A stretch of DNA of 64,000 nt. Origin: Chryseobacterium rhizoplanae (GTDB lineage Bacteria; Bacteroidota; Bacteroidia; Flavobacteriales; Weeksellaceae). Shown here in pieces: positions 47,201 to 54,237 of this stretch. Both the position numbers and the translations under genes were made by a program. The stretch covers positions 310,001-374,000 of the forward strand of contig NZ_FXTC01000002.1 of NCBI RefSeq assembly GCF_900182655.1, written 5' to 3'. Every line of letters begins with the position of its first letter. The stretch's first letter is position 1. The notes under the pieces were generated by a model. The model made no database searches and had not been told where the DNA came from. It worked only from the letters and a program-made list of their open reading frames with translations.

Positions 47201-48393
47201 ACGAACAGAAAATAGCAGAAGAAAAAGCTACCGGTATCCAGATTAAAGGGTCCAATCCAGGATTCTATCGTCAGATCGAGAATACGGTACTCCGTAAAAA
47301 CTGTATCTCTTATATGATCAACAGATCAGCTAATTCTTCCCATGGTTATGGTATGGCAGGACTAACTACCGGAAGTACCTTTACAGATTATGAAACAGAT
47401 CTGTCAACCAAACTTGATAAATATACTGCCTTCCTTAAGTTTATGGAACAGGCATTTGAATGGGAAAACCTTTCTTATTATCTGTATCCTTATTATTGGG
47501 CTAATAAAACAGAATGGACTAATCTTTACCAGGCTGAAGATGTAGACCCATTATTCAGAGCGTTCCTGCAAAGTGGTATGGCAAGAGTGGTTGCTACGGT
47601 ACGTCCTGGATTTGAAGATGCTGTTCAGTTCTACATGGCAACAGGTAAAATCTGGAATGGAGGCGAAGTTCCTGTCATTGGAGACTCTCTTTATCTATCT
47701 ATTGTAGATGAAATGAAACAGCCTAAAGGCATAAAACAAGGAAAAGCCTGGATTACCAGACTTCCAACTCCATTAAATATTCTTCAGGCAGAAAGTATCG
47801 GCTTAAAAGTAGAGCATGCTTTACCATTTAGTACTGAAGATCCAAATGAATTTGAAGTGCCGGGCGATGTCATCACAGAAAGTAACTTCGTGAAAGATAA
47901 TTCTTTGATGGGAAACAAATCCAGCATAAAACAGATCCAGTTCTCTCTGAAAGAATTAGATAGTACAGGCTCATATAATACTATTGGAGACCTTGACCAA
48001 GCAGGCGAGTTTCCCAGAAAATACGAATGCATGGGACAGACCATTGAGGTTGTAAGAGACGCAATATGGGCAAAAACAGATTCCCTAATGAAAGTTTATG
48101 GAGCTTTGGCTTCCGGACTTTCAGGAATAGACGGTATTGAAGCTTTTGCCAATACCGAGAATGGGGTTACCATCCGAGTGGATATAGACAAAATCAAAAA
48201 TTTCAAATTTGTCAAACCTCCTTATTCAGAAATGTCAGACACATTAGCCTTTACAACGGATGGAATTAATTTCCTGAAATTTGCTGATGATTTCTTCACC
48301 GGTTCATCAAACCGACTATTTGACAAAGATGATAAGTTGGTTGAGGCCCAAGAATATGCTGAAAAGCTTTCTCTATCAAGATTCCTAATTTAA
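44239..48393 (+). CDS. Giant protein of unknown function, candidate toxin or delivery protein
   Basis: A 1384-residue protein starting 6 bp after the fibre gene, with no signal peptide. Residues about 250-330 are helical and charged. Residues about 590-720 contain GIADYLKVEQTTHAYVEGEV followed by an Arg/Glu-rich coiled coil (REYREKATRRLRR). A Gly/Ala-rich stretch then follows (GTGAMGATISTGIAGG, about 675), which could be membrane-active. The rest is mixed alpha/beta. I do not recognise a family. Its size, coiled coil and operon place suggest a structural, pore or delivery component for the downstream ART toxin. An alternative start is M32 (MNTSNPSQ). Confidence 0.75.
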   Translation: MPTNNTSTKSALTVGKSLIGEGIINYKQTNTMNTSNPSQTLFRFVSLRSPQLPDEDKQSKKFITIPDSLKSDNTFYIPVASGTRPKQELLKERAAFFAQSASFIADMDTLKQTYGIVYDYALWLAKNKNTCSYNQFNGKKNQVKLSSSYAFPDLINLWNNLIYQIATHKDFYVKEGLMQVLLAAHTLVLENSAPGEDEYKDLLSARVVVPRELMLDTPDASPIGIAAKMEEQESGEVTSPSSYMEKQQNIQEGQALLKRYEVLTKEMSLIENSYKKEYSREYKISEEKHNESNQSILDEYYARVEEARRKYCEIRNPELPYDPEDPCNKPEEIPYPKLPKFEFSFRPEVDARTLVNGLKPDSIDTILSLLEYDFSETDKERVDNSSLIDSLLAGRNTFNELKDIISNATDRANKVVLDNIMDNSESYTSIGGVILPVSRIETIPFTYQLCPRHILRNTCLDLSIDVPDASWNVASMNYTFYTNAGPISGTYFEKSRVGNKIFLSKLLGSATTDGVYISQTENFTMDVKITFTNGKVTTFFPRIISMKSCYTSSFEFVNEIKDPVQEPDDSYIPSGFGFKQIGIADYLKVEQTTHAYVEGEVAHIENVMAREYREKATRRLRRSENTTTTSSDTEREKLTDTTTATRFEMQTEIAKMMQESRDANVQAHFDATWKTGTGAMGATISTGIAGGYATHSSKEESTRQALTQAQDITARALDRVVTKVHEERIEKIIEEFEENNKHGFDNTKGDKHVVGVFRWVDKLMKNQIYNYGKRLMFEFMIPQPAKLHTLGMTLDNSATKSDLVKPEDPRKASYLPLENYSSLGNEAALKYWISKYNAEIDERPAESFAISKSFSGRDGNFGGKDDDKVQIVNGNGEVEVPEGYLLKTVDYTFQTYPHSFKGAHQAFMTIGGQGTSWISSPNSTQMSGTTTTLNIKNKLEFSFATGESPIMQGTLKLNLELTPEARNAWLQKTFKAIIDSYEKALAVYEQKIAEEKATGIQIKGSNPGFYRQIENTVLRKNCISYMINRSANSSHGYGMAGLTTGSTFTDYETDLSTKLDKYTAFLKFMEQAFEWENLSYYLYPYYWANKTEWTNLYQAEDVDPLFRAFLQSGMARVVATVRPGFEDAVQFYMATGKIWNGGEVPVIGDSLYLSIVDEMKQPKGIKQGKAWITRLPTPLNILQAESIGLKVEHALPFSTEDPNEFEVPGDVITESNFVKDNSLMGNKSSIKQIQFSLKELDSTGSYNTIGDLDQAGEFPRKYECMGQTIEVVRDAIWAKTDSLMKVYGALASGLSGIDGIEAFANTENGVTIRVDIDKIKNFKFVKPPYSEMSDTLAFTTDGINFLKFADDFFTGSSNRLFDKDDKLVEAQEYAEKLSLSRFLI

Positions 48394-48412
48394 TTCTTTA
48401 AAAACAAAAACC

Positions 48413-48763
48413 ATGAGTCGAGTAAAACTCGAGGCTATCTGGCAGCACGATAAAGTGCTGCCTTATATCCTCACAGCCTTAAAGGACAAGATTGATGATA
48501 TTACTGCTGTAGAAAAGATATTTCTTTTCGGAAGCAGAGGCAGGATACCATTTGATGAATGGGACACGCTGGAAGGAAAAGACTGGGATGTTTTGGTGCA
48601 GGCTAAATGTAAGCTGAAAAATGCCCACACACTCCTTGATAAAGATTATTACCTGGATCTTCTCGTATTGGATGAAGAAACAATAAAGGAACATTATTCC
48701 AAATATCAACTTACGATGATTTTCCCGGAAAATGATCTCCTTTCAAAAAACAATCAACAATAA
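48413..48763 (+). CDS. Small nucleotidyltransferase-like protein
   Basis: A 116-residue protein with the polymerase-beta-type NTase pattern FGSRGR (39-44), KDWDVLVQ (D57, D59) and YLDLLVLDE (D82). These are the three acidic positions of MNT/minimal nucleotidyltransferases. It lies 20 bp after the giant protein gene and before the ART toxin. It could modify a toxin, an immunity factor or tRNA, or be the antitoxin-like half of a MNT pair; no HEPN partner is seen. The NTase call is moderately sure. Confidence 0.65.
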   Translation: MSRVKLEAIWQHDKVLPYILTALKDKIDDITAVEKIFLFGSRGRIPFDEWDTLEGKDWDVLVQAKCKLKNAHTLLDKDYYLDLLVLDEETIKEHYSKYQLTMIFPENDLLSKNNQQ

Positions 48764-48782
48764 CAGGGTTATTATGCCCTGT
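48763..48782 (+). terminator. Short hairpin after the NTase-like gene
   Basis: ACAGGG and CCCTGT pair around an 8-nt loop. The following bases (CTTTAATC) are only weakly T-rich, so termination is probably partial. Confidence 0.4.
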
Positions 48783-48803
48783 CTTTAATCTTAAAATAAC
48801 AAA

Positions 48804-50939
48804 ATGAGTTTAGATATATTAAATAATAAAGGGAGTAGTAATCTGTCCGGATCTAAGCTCCTAGCTGAAAACAATACTCAAAATGAATTTTTTAAAGAAA
48901 ATTTTTTCACAAGTAAGACGACTTCTTTCGATGAAATAAGTGCATTTAAAAACAGTCCATTTGGACAATACTGGAATAAATTCTTACCATCCTGGGCAGT
49001 AGCAGACTATGGTCCTGCCAGAATCCTGAACGAATCTAATTTTAGCATTATAGATCTTTCACAAAAATTCAGTAATGCAAAAGCAGCATTTTATAATGAT
49101 TCAATTAGTGAAAACTGGGATGAAATAAAATTTAAGGTGTATGCCAATCCCAATGGTCAGGATATTTTAAAACAATATGCTAATGTTGATTTTAAGCCGA
49201 ATGATGACGAGGTTTTGTTTCTTATTGAAACCGATGACGGAAAATTTGACTTTGGAAAAATTGTCAGGGTAAAATTAGGAAAGAAAGCAATAGAAAAACT
49301 TCAATTTCAATTTCCATTTCTAGGGCAGGTTAACGAAGAGGACCTTGCGGAAGAATTTTTAAAGCGCCCTTTTGAAATAAAAAACAATTCAGGTTTAGAC
49401 TTTGTTGAAGCTGGTAAAGAAGTAAAACTTGATCCTAAGGAATTAAAAGATCTTCTGGCAAAGGCCATTAAATATGATTTTCAGCAGAAAAAATTTGATG
49501 ACATGTCTTTATTTCTTGTATTTCTTCAGGGAAGTGAATATCTGGGTTTGAATATCCAAAAAAAAATACTGGAATTTTCACACTGGATGAGATCAAAAAA
49601 ATATGAAGAGGAAAAATACTGGAATGCTCTTTTAAATAAAGGATTTACTCCTGCTTTTCTCCCCAATGTTATAGTTCCTCAGAATAGAGAAGAAATAAAA
49701 GAGTCTATAAAAAATAAATTTAAAAAACAGATTGATGATGTTTCAAAATTCAATCAAAATGATGCTATTATAGAAAAAATATTTAAAGAGATCCTGAACA
49801 ATCTTTTATTATATTTGTTTGAGAAATTTTCTTCTTTATTGGATGAGGGACTAAAAAAATTTGATGAGGTTTTACCAAAAGGAGAAATACTGAATGAGAT
49901 ATATAATCTCAATGCTTTTTTAGTTGGTCTTTGGAATGGATGTTTAGAATTTGTCGCAGGACTTATAGATTTAGTTTCTTTAGTAATGATGATCGCCAGG
50001 GATGGTGTTGGTTTCACACTTACTGATGCACTAGGAGAAGCTTTTGAAAATCTTTTAAATGAGCTCGTTTTTAACTTTGAGAATTTCATCAAAAAACTTT
50101 GGGCAAAGCTTATTACAGCATTAAAAGAATTTCCTGACTGGTACTTAAAGTATGGAACCAATCCATATTATTGGTATAAAAAACTTGGAGAACTCACTCC
50201 TGATATACTTTTTATTCTTGTTCCTGCCTTGAAAGCCGGAAGAGCAGTCAAAGCCGCTGAAGAGGCTTCTATATTAAAAAAAGCAGCTACTACAGCTGAA
50301 AAAGATTTAGTGTATCAAAAATATTTAGATGAATATTATGAATCACTAAGAAAGCAATCAGATGATTTTGCCAAGAAATTAGAAGAGCAGTCTGCGAGAC
50401 AAGTGGCTAAAGAAGCTTTTGAAAAAGCACAACTAGAATTAGAAAAAGAAATTCCTGTTAACGGCTTATCAATAGATTTATTCCATGGAACAAGTCCAGG
50501 AGCAGCAAACTCAATAAAAAAAGATGGAATTAAGCTATCTGCCAACAAACCCAATCTGGATTTTAATTCAAAAGGGAGTGGATCTTTTTATACAAGTTTT
50601 TCCTTAAAAGAAACGGGTAATTATAATAAGTATAAATTTGGGCGACAAGGTGATCCTTCGGAAATTTTAAAATTCACAATTTCCGAAAAAGACTTTTTAA
50701 GCTTAAAAATTAAGAGATTTGATGGTCCTACTGAAGAATGGGCAGATTTTGTAACAAAGGCCAGACAAGGTATTTTAGTGCATGACTATGATGTAGTAAT
50801 TGGACCAAAACTCAGGAACCCTTGGGATGTACTTAAAGGAATAGAAAAACCTAAAGCATTAAAAGAAACCCAAGTAGCAATAACAAGTGAAAAAGGATCC
50901 AAGCTTCTTTCAAAATATTTAGATAAAAATTTTAAATAA
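48804..50939 (+). CDS. Polymorphic toxin with C-terminal ADP-ribosyltransferase domain
   Basis: A 711-residue protein without a signal peptide. The N-terminal ~550 residues are helical, with a hydrophobic stretch (FVAGLIDLVSLVMMIARDGVG, about 382-402) and a charged coiled coil (about 490-550). Residues about 555-711 match the DUF3990/ART pattern: LFHGT (H561), GSFYTS (Y596), RFDGPTEEWADFV (E644/E645) and YDVVIGP. This H-Y-E arrangement predicts NAD-dependent ADP-ribosylation of an unknown target. A small gene follows 8 bp later, as expected for an immunity protein. The gene is visibly more AT-rich than its neighbours. Confidence 0.82.
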   Translation: MSLDILNNKGSSNLSGSKLLAENNTQNEFFKENFFTSKTTSFDEISAFKNSPFGQYWNKFLPSWAVADYGPARILNESNFSIIDLSQKFSNAKAAFYNDSISENWDEIKFKVYANPNGQDILKQYANVDFKPNDDEVLFLIETDDGKFDFGKIVRVKLGKKAIEKLQFQFPFLGQVNEEDLAEEFLKRPFEIKNNSGLDFVEAGKEVKLDPKELKDLLAKAIKYDFQQKKFDDMSLFLVFLQGSEYLGLNIQKKILEFSHWMRSKKYEEEKYWNALLNKGFTPAFLPNVIVPQNREEIKESIKNKFKKQIDDVSKFNQNDAIIEKIFKEILNNLLLYLFEKFSSLLDEGLKKFDEVLPKGEILNEIYNLNAFLVGLWNGCLEFVAGLIDLVSLVMMIARDGVGFTLTDALGEAFENLLNELVFNFENFIKKLWAKLITALKEFPDWYLKYGTNPYYWYKKLGELTPDILFILVPALKAGRAVKAAEEASILKKAATTAEKDLVYQKYLDEYYESLRKQSDDFAKKLEEQSARQVAKEAFEKAQLELEKEIPVNGLSIDLFHGTSPGAANSIKKDGIKLSANKPNLDFNSKGSGSFYTSFSLKETGNYNKYKFGRQGDPSEILKFTISEKDFLSLKIKRFDGPTEEWADFVTKARQGILVHDYDVVIGPKLRNPWDVLKGIEKPKALKETQVAITSEKGSKLLSKYLDKNFK

Positions 50940-50947
50940 CTTAGATT

Positions 50948-51313
50948 ATGAAACATATTAAAAATAGCCAATTTTTATTTATAGATGACGATGGTCAAGA
51001 GAAAATCTTTTTAAGAGAAAAGTATTTTGAATTTGTTTGTCTACTCATTACAGATTTTTTCAACAAGAAGATTATTGAGAATGAATTTCACTCTTATTTT
51101 ATCTCTTTATTAAATAACCTTGAAGATTATGAAAGTGTGGATTACATAAATCACCAAATTCCCTATCATTGGGCTTTATCTATTATTCAAAACAAACATA
51201 CTACAGATTCTTATACACCGGAAGAATTAGAGCAATTACTTGAATTTTCATTAAAATTTGACAAACAAAATAATCTTACTTCTTTTATAATTGCACGCCC
51301 CTTATCTTCATAA
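50948..51313 (+). CDS. Probable immunity protein for the ART toxin
   Basis: A 121-residue, mostly helical, cytosolic protein (YFEFVCLLITDFFNKKIIENEFHSYF, EELEQLLEFSLKFDK) with no recognised family. It starts 8 bp after the toxin stop and shares its low GC content. Size, position and lack of a signal fit an immunity role, which is inference. Confidence 0.7.
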   Translation: MKHIKNSQFLFIDDDGQEKIFLREKYFEFVCLLITDFFNKKIIENEFHSYFISLLNNLEDYESVDYINHQIPYHWALSIIQNKHTTDSYTPEELEQLLEFSLKFDKQNNLTSFIIARPLSS

Positions 51314-51345
51314 TTTTAAATAAACTTCTTACAACAAATAAAATA

Positions 51346-51360
51346 CGTTATATTTTGTCA
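51346..51360 (+). promoter_or_regulatory. Decayed regulon dyad
   Basis: CGTTATATTTTGTCA resembles dyad F (CGTCAAGTTTTGTCG), and the flanks also match: 19 of 25 positions over 51341-51365. The bases expected for the -7 box (51372-51379, TATTATAA) no longer match. Confidence 0.5.
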
Positions 51361-51379
51361 TATTAAATTTATATTATAA

Positions 51380-51455
51380 AATGACAAGATACACTTTATT
51401 ATAAAAAGATTAGAAAGTTCTCCAACCAATCATAGCTGGAGAACTTTCTTTTAAT
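51380..51455 (+). pseudogene. Relic of the 5' end of the WYL regulator gene
   Basis: Bases 51380-51423 match 54256-54299 in the WYL gene almost base for base, with a one-base deletion that breaks the frame. After a gap, 51435-51455 match 54314-54334 at 19 of 21 positions. The reading frame is destroyed. It follows a decayed copy of the regulon dyad, so promoter and gene start were once duplicated together. Confidence 0.8.
51412..51449 (+). terminator. Terminator of the toxin-immunity operon, formed inside the WYL relic
   Basis: AGAAAGTTCTCCA and TGGAGAACTTTCT form a perfect 13-bp stem with a 12-nt loop, followed by TTTAATTTC. The matching stretch in the intact WYL gene does not form this perfect stem. 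Confidence 0.75.
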
Positions 51456-51498
51456 TTCAGACTCTCTATTCCAATAAACTTCCCACAAAATTAAAACA

Positions 51499-51532
51499 CG
51501 TCAAGTTTTGTCGTTTTCCCAAACTACTTTTG
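51499..51532 (+). promoter_or_regulatory. Regulon dyad F plus -7 box, before the M14 gene
   Basis: CGTCAAGTTTTGTCG (51499-51513), an 11-bp gap and TACTTTTG (51525-51532). Confidence 0.85.
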
Positions 51533-51562
51533 GAGCATAAACAAAGTAAAATTAAAAACCAC

Positions 51563-51610
51563 TTTGAATTCAGCATTCACAACATGCTGAACAGTCATAA
51601 CTATGCCTGA
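51563..51610 (+). other. Conserved 5' leader, copy 3, with 8-codon upstream ORF
   Basis: CAGCAT and ATGCTG pair in a short hairpin. ATG at 51584 to TGA at 51608-51610 would encode MLNSHNYA, aligned with MLDSQNYV in the leader at 41930. Confidence 0.6.
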
Positions 51611-51681
51611 GAATCTAAAGCTTGAAACATAGAGCCTCTCTAACTTAACCTATTTAATACAAAAATCACCAAATTTTTATT

Positions 51682-54033
51682 ATGAAAACAAAAGAAGAAT
51701 TAAAAAAATATTTTGAAAACGGAGATATTCCAGTACAGGAAGAATTCTGGGAATGGCAGGATTCTTACTGGCATAAAAACGATTTGATTCCACTACACCA
51801 AATTCAGAATAGTGGCCAAATTATACAGCAAAACAGCAGTTTCAAGGATTATATGAATCCAACCCTGGAAGTTGGAGCTCTGGCAATTTCCGGTTCTATC
51901 GGATTTCCCACAGGATCAACTATAAGAGGAAGAACGGATTCTTTTTTAGATATCATCTATGCCAACCAAATTGAACTCCTGGGTGATATGTTATTGCAAA
52001 CTATCTTCTATTATTCTGATACGAATGTTTTTATTTCAAAACAGGATATAAACGCAAAAACATTTACGCCAGCCATTCCTGTAACAGCAAAGAAATGGAA
52101 AGTTTCCCTGCATCATATTGACAAAACGCAAACAGTTACCCAGCCAGAATTAAATGCAATTAAGATTAATTGCTACTCATCTAAGTCAGTTACATTTAAT
52201 GATATTGTAGAAAATGCAAAAGCTTCTATAAAAGTCATATCAGAATACAATAGTTTAGAAATTAATTTAGGAGAAAATATCCCTACAGAAATCGGCAGGA
52301 TAGCAGTAAATAACGGGTTCAATTCTACCTCTGACACAGGGATAAGAACAGCTTTAATTCCTGTAATTTCCGGTAAATATTTGATTAGTCAGAAATCAGG
52401 ATATAAAATATCCCGTGTTGTTTTCTATAAGGATGGAATATTTGCCAACCAGAATGTTACGACCAATGACTTTTCAGTAGATAATTTGACCTCCAATCAG
52501 GTGAGAATAGTTTTTGAAAAGAATACTCCAACAGACATTGTTACCGAGCAGGACCGTCTTGATTTTATATACATTTTAAAAAATATCAGTACCAGTAAGT
52601 ATGATCAGCTATTAAATGAAAGTAAAAAAAGCAAGCCTCTACCATCTACGATTTATACGATCAACGAACAGGTTGCCATTCTAAATACCAATGATACCGA
52701 CATCAATTTTGATTTAGCTAACCGTAAGATCATAATTTCCGGGGGAGCAATCATTGACACAGGAAACACAACTGTAGGGAGAATCAGCCTGCCCATTTCA
52801 ACTGCGGGTATAGATATGCCTTCTGCTATAACGGCCGGTGTTGTATTGTATAATAAAACAAACAATACAATCATTGTTCAAAGCCAGACATCTGCTCCTT
52901 TGTTAAACCATTTGATTTTATTTACTTACCGGTATAGCGGTGCTTTCACTACTTTTTACGTCACCGGCCTGAAAAATTATTCTGTAAACGGCGTTCCTGT
53001 ATCTCAAAAGGATGCCCGGCAAATGAATAAATTTGCAGTCGACAATTTCGGAATTAAATATTGGAATGCTCCGGTTTATCCTGCCTTCAATCCTTTAACT
53101 CTTACATCAGATGTTCTTTATCCAATGTATGATCGTGTAATAGCACCCTTCTCAAATAATGTCACTAAAACAGTTATAGGCCAGACAGAAGGTCCGACAC
53201 CTTATGATATTTTGCGGATTGATATTTCATTGAACAGAAAAACGCCACCAACACAAAGGCGCAGAAAACCTCGTATTTTCGTATGTGCTGGTACACATGG
53301 AGGCGAAAAGCTAAGTGTTTACACAACCTATTTATTTTTTAAACTGCTGCTTGAAAATCCTAATAAGGATGAGATAATAGATGCTTTACGTACTAACTAT
53401 GACTGGACATTGATTCCTTTGGTTAATCCATATGCGTTGAATGTTGGAAATGTGAATGGCACAGAATCGGTAAGATGGAATCATAACGGCGTGGATATTA
53501 ACAGAAATTTTGATTATCGCTGGACAGAATATGCAGACGGTGGCGCTGGCTCACAATCCTATAAAGGAACTGCACCATTTAGCGAAAAAGAATCACAATT
53601 GGTAAGGGATACTTTCAATGCTATTAAAACAGACACTGTATTATTTATTGACTGTCATAATTTTGGATCAGGAGTAAATATTGACTATCGGGCTGTCTGG
53701 TTTGCATCATCATTTAATACTGTTCAGAATGCCATCTATTCTTTATGTGACAGATTAGATGCTGAAATAAGAAAACGATATAGTTATTTAGCGGATAAAG
53801 ATCTGCTTGCTTTTTCAGATATTGATGGCAGCTCTCCGATGTCTCAGGCCTGGATGGGGAATCAGCAGGTAGTAGCAATGACAATAGAGACTGATCAGAG
53901 TGATTATTACAATCCAACAGATCCAACATCCTTTAACAATAATGTCATTACAAGAAGTATAGAAACCTACGTAAATACATTTTATTCGATGGGTAAATAT
54001 GCTGTTGATTTTTATAACAACAGAATGTACTAA
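51682..54033 (+). CDS. M14 zinc carboxypeptidase with the fibre-type N-terminal module
   Basis: A 783-residue protein. Residues 1-32 copy the N-terminal module of the fibre protein at 42061, after which the sequences diverge. The middle (about 60-450) is beta-rich and unassigned. The C-terminal ~260 residues are an M14 carboxypeptidase with zinc ligands H539 and E542 (THGGE), H659 (DCHNF) and the catalytic Glu E736 (TIETD), plus VDINRNFDY. It could cleave peptidoglycan peptides or a host protein. There is no signal peptide. It is a single-gene unit with its own dyad promoter. Confidence 0.85.
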   Translation: MKTKEELKKYFENGDIPVQEEFWEWQDSYWHKNDLIPLHQIQNSGQIIQQNSSFKDYMNPTLEVGALAISGSIGFPTGSTIRGRTDSFLDIIYANQIELLGDMLLQTIFYYSDTNVFISKQDINAKTFTPAIPVTAKKWKVSLHHIDKTQTVTQPELNAIKINCYSSKSVTFNDIVENAKASIKVISEYNSLEINLGENIPTEIGRIAVNNGFNSTSDTGIRTALIPVISGKYLISQKSGYKISRVVFYKDGIFANQNVTTNDFSVDNLTSNQVRIVFEKNTPTDIVTEQDRLDFIYILKNISTSKYDQLLNESKKSKPLPSTIYTINEQVAILNTNDTDINFDLANRKIIISGGAIIDTGNTTVGRISLPISTAGIDMPSAITAGVVLYNKTNNTIIVQSQTSAPLLNHLILFTYRYSGAFTTFYVTGLKNYSVNGVPVSQKDARQMNKFAVDNFGIKYWNAPVYPAFNPLTLTSDVLYPMYDRVIAPFSNNVTKTVIGQTEGPTPYDILRIDISLNRKTPPTQRRRKPRIFVCAGTHGGEKLSVYTTYLFFKLLLENPNKDEIIDALRTNYDWTLIPLVNPYALNVGNVNGTESVRWNHNGVDINRNFDYRWTEYADGGAGSQSYKGTAPFSEKESQLVRDTFNAIKTDTVLFIDCHNFGSGVNIDYRAVWFASSFNTVQNAIYSLCDRLDAEIRKRYSYLADKDLLAFSDIDGSSPMSQAWMGNQQVVAMTIETDQSDYYNPTDPTSFNNNVITRSIETYVNTFYSMGKYAVDFYNNRMY

Positions 54034-54103
54034 CCGATATAATATTTTAAAGTTCAAAAACTAATAACCATTAATATAAATATCGGGAGTATTCCAACTT
54101 GAG

Positions 54104-54117
54104 TATTCTTAAGAATA
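54104..54117. terminator. Weak palindrome after the M14 gene
   Basis: TATTCTTAAGAATA is a perfect 14-bp palindrome 70 bp after the stop, in the 204-bp spacer before the WYL gene. It has no strong T run, so termination is uncertain. Confidence 0.3.
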
Positions 54118-54150
54118 TTATCCCATAAATTTCCAACAAAAAATAAAACA

Positions 54151-54184
54151 CGACACGTTTTGTCGCATTAACCGCATATATTTG
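54151..54184 (+). promoter_or_regulatory. Regulon dyad G plus -7 box, before the WYL regulator
   Basis: CGACACGTTTTGTCG (54151-54165), an 11-bp gap and TATATTTG (54177-54184). Its position in front of the regulator gene suggests autoregulation. Confidence 0.85.
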
Positions 54185-54237
54185 TCTTATAAAACTTTAC
54201 CCTGAAACGCAGTTCTGCTGCACCTAAAAATAGAGAA

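Noticed and set aside
40389..48763. Patatin plus nucleotidyltransferase-like gene read as a CBASS defence operon
   Set aside because: CBASS needs a full-length CD-NTase next to the effector. The NTase-like protein has only 116 residues, lies 7 kb away in another transcription unit, and no Cap2/Cap3 genes are seen.
39578..54033. Prophage or complete contractile injection system
   Set aside because: Only fibre-like and endolysin-like genes are present. No terminase, portal, capsid, sheath, tube, baseplate or integrase gene was found in the window.
54104..54117. TATTCTTAAGAATA as an eighth regulator site
   Set aside because: It shares no bases with the dyad consensus and has no -7 box at the fixed distance.
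37794..54184. Dyads as a CRISPR-like or mobile-element repeat array
   Set aside because: The copies are irregularly spaced, each lies in an intergenic region at a fixed distance from a promoter box, and flanking bases differ.
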